A DNA stretch of 64,000 nucleotides. Source: Pseudomonas lini (lineage in GTDB: Bacteria; Pseudomonadota; Gammaproteobacteria; Pseudomonadales; Pseudomonadaceae). Positions 63,913 to 64,000 of the stretch are shown piece after piece; position 1 is the stretch's first letter, and every line of letters starts with the position of its first letter. The stretch covers positions 32,309 to 96,308 of the forward strand of contig NZ_JAUSSR010000020.1 of NCBI RefSeq assembly GCF_030812475.1, read 5' to 3'. A model generated the notes under the pieces. The model saw nothing but the letters and a program-made list of their open reading frames with translations. It did no database searches and was not told the DNA's origin. The position numbers and the translations under genes were made by a program.

Positions 63913-64000
63913 ATAGGGGACGGTCTTCATAGACCGTACCCCTGCCACACCACCCGGCATGCGGGTCCGCACCGGGCGGTTCGAGAGATTGAGGTTATGA
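63913..64000 (-). mobile_element. Group II intron, 3' end (domains V and VI), rest outside window
   Basis: Read on the minus strand, GAACCGCCCGGTGCGG, then the loop ACCC, then GCATGCCGGGTGGTGTG (63947-63982) has the shape and sequence signature of domain V. GGGGTACGGTC, a short loop and GACCGTCCCC (63916-63942) form domain VI with an unpaired A that could serve as branch point. The intron probably ends at about 63913-63915. The maturase gene would lie beyond base 64000. Confidence 0.75.

Overview
The window is chromosomal DNA of a Pseudomonas, most likely of the fluorescens group. The evidence is the gene order (amgK/lptD/surA/pdxA/rsmA/apaG/apaH/glpE, prkA/yeaH/spoVR, cca, folK/folB/plsY, tsaD/rpsU/dnaG/rpoD, an RmcA-type sensor and a CAU tRNA), Pseudomonas-type REP/REPIN repeats, and high-GC codon use in the core genes. 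All calls come from reading the sequence; no database search was run.

Layout. (1) 1-26091 is core genome: outer-membrane biogenesis, PLP and rRNA modification, a stress operon (PrkA kinase, VWA protein, SpoVR), tRNA 3'-end repair, folate and phospholipid synthesis, the rpsU-dnaG-rpoD macromolecular-synthesis cluster and a large PAS-GGDEF-EAL protein. It ends with a CAU tRNA whose acceptor stem (C4-G69, C5-G68) fits tRNA-Ile2. (2) 26092-38253 is a 12.2-kb genomic island bounded by a perfect 46-bp direct repeat of the tRNA 3' half. Its tyrosine integrase is dead: it has an early stop, a frameshift and a 3' end removed by an IS3-family (IS2-group) element. The cargo is a glutaredoxin-DinB fusion with a thioredoxin-reductase-like flavoprotein, a LysR regulator and an MFS permease, then an HMG-CoA-lyase-like enzyme with a CaiB CoA-transferase and a TetR regulator. 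Remnants of IS110, IS66 and IS21 elements are scattered through it. (3) 38254-42900 is a second accessory block. It holds a tightly overlapped operon (winged-helix protein, AbiEii-like nucleotidyltransferase, PP2C phosphatase) behind a palindromic operator, an orphan XRE antitoxin, a structured RNA leader in front of a DUF3077 gene, and a small HExxH protein. (4) 43003-59595 is core again: membrane glucose dehydrogenase gcd, an Lrp regulator with davB-davA (lysine to 5-aminovalerate), the PQQ cluster pqqFABCDE with a prolyl oligopeptidase, a Pmp3 protein, a class III aminotransferase and a LysR regulator. PQQ made here is the cofactor of Gcd. (5) 59778-63699 holds two paralogous FadE-type acyl-CoA dehydrogenases separated by a REP array. 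The right edge (63913-64000) is the 3' end (domains V and VI) of a group II intron on the minus strand, lying beside a REP.

Most interesting points: the winged-helix/NTase/PP2C operon, the twin CTTGGAAA-loop RNA leader, the Grx-DinB plus TrxR pair, and a second, in-frame, well-placed start upstream of pqqA.
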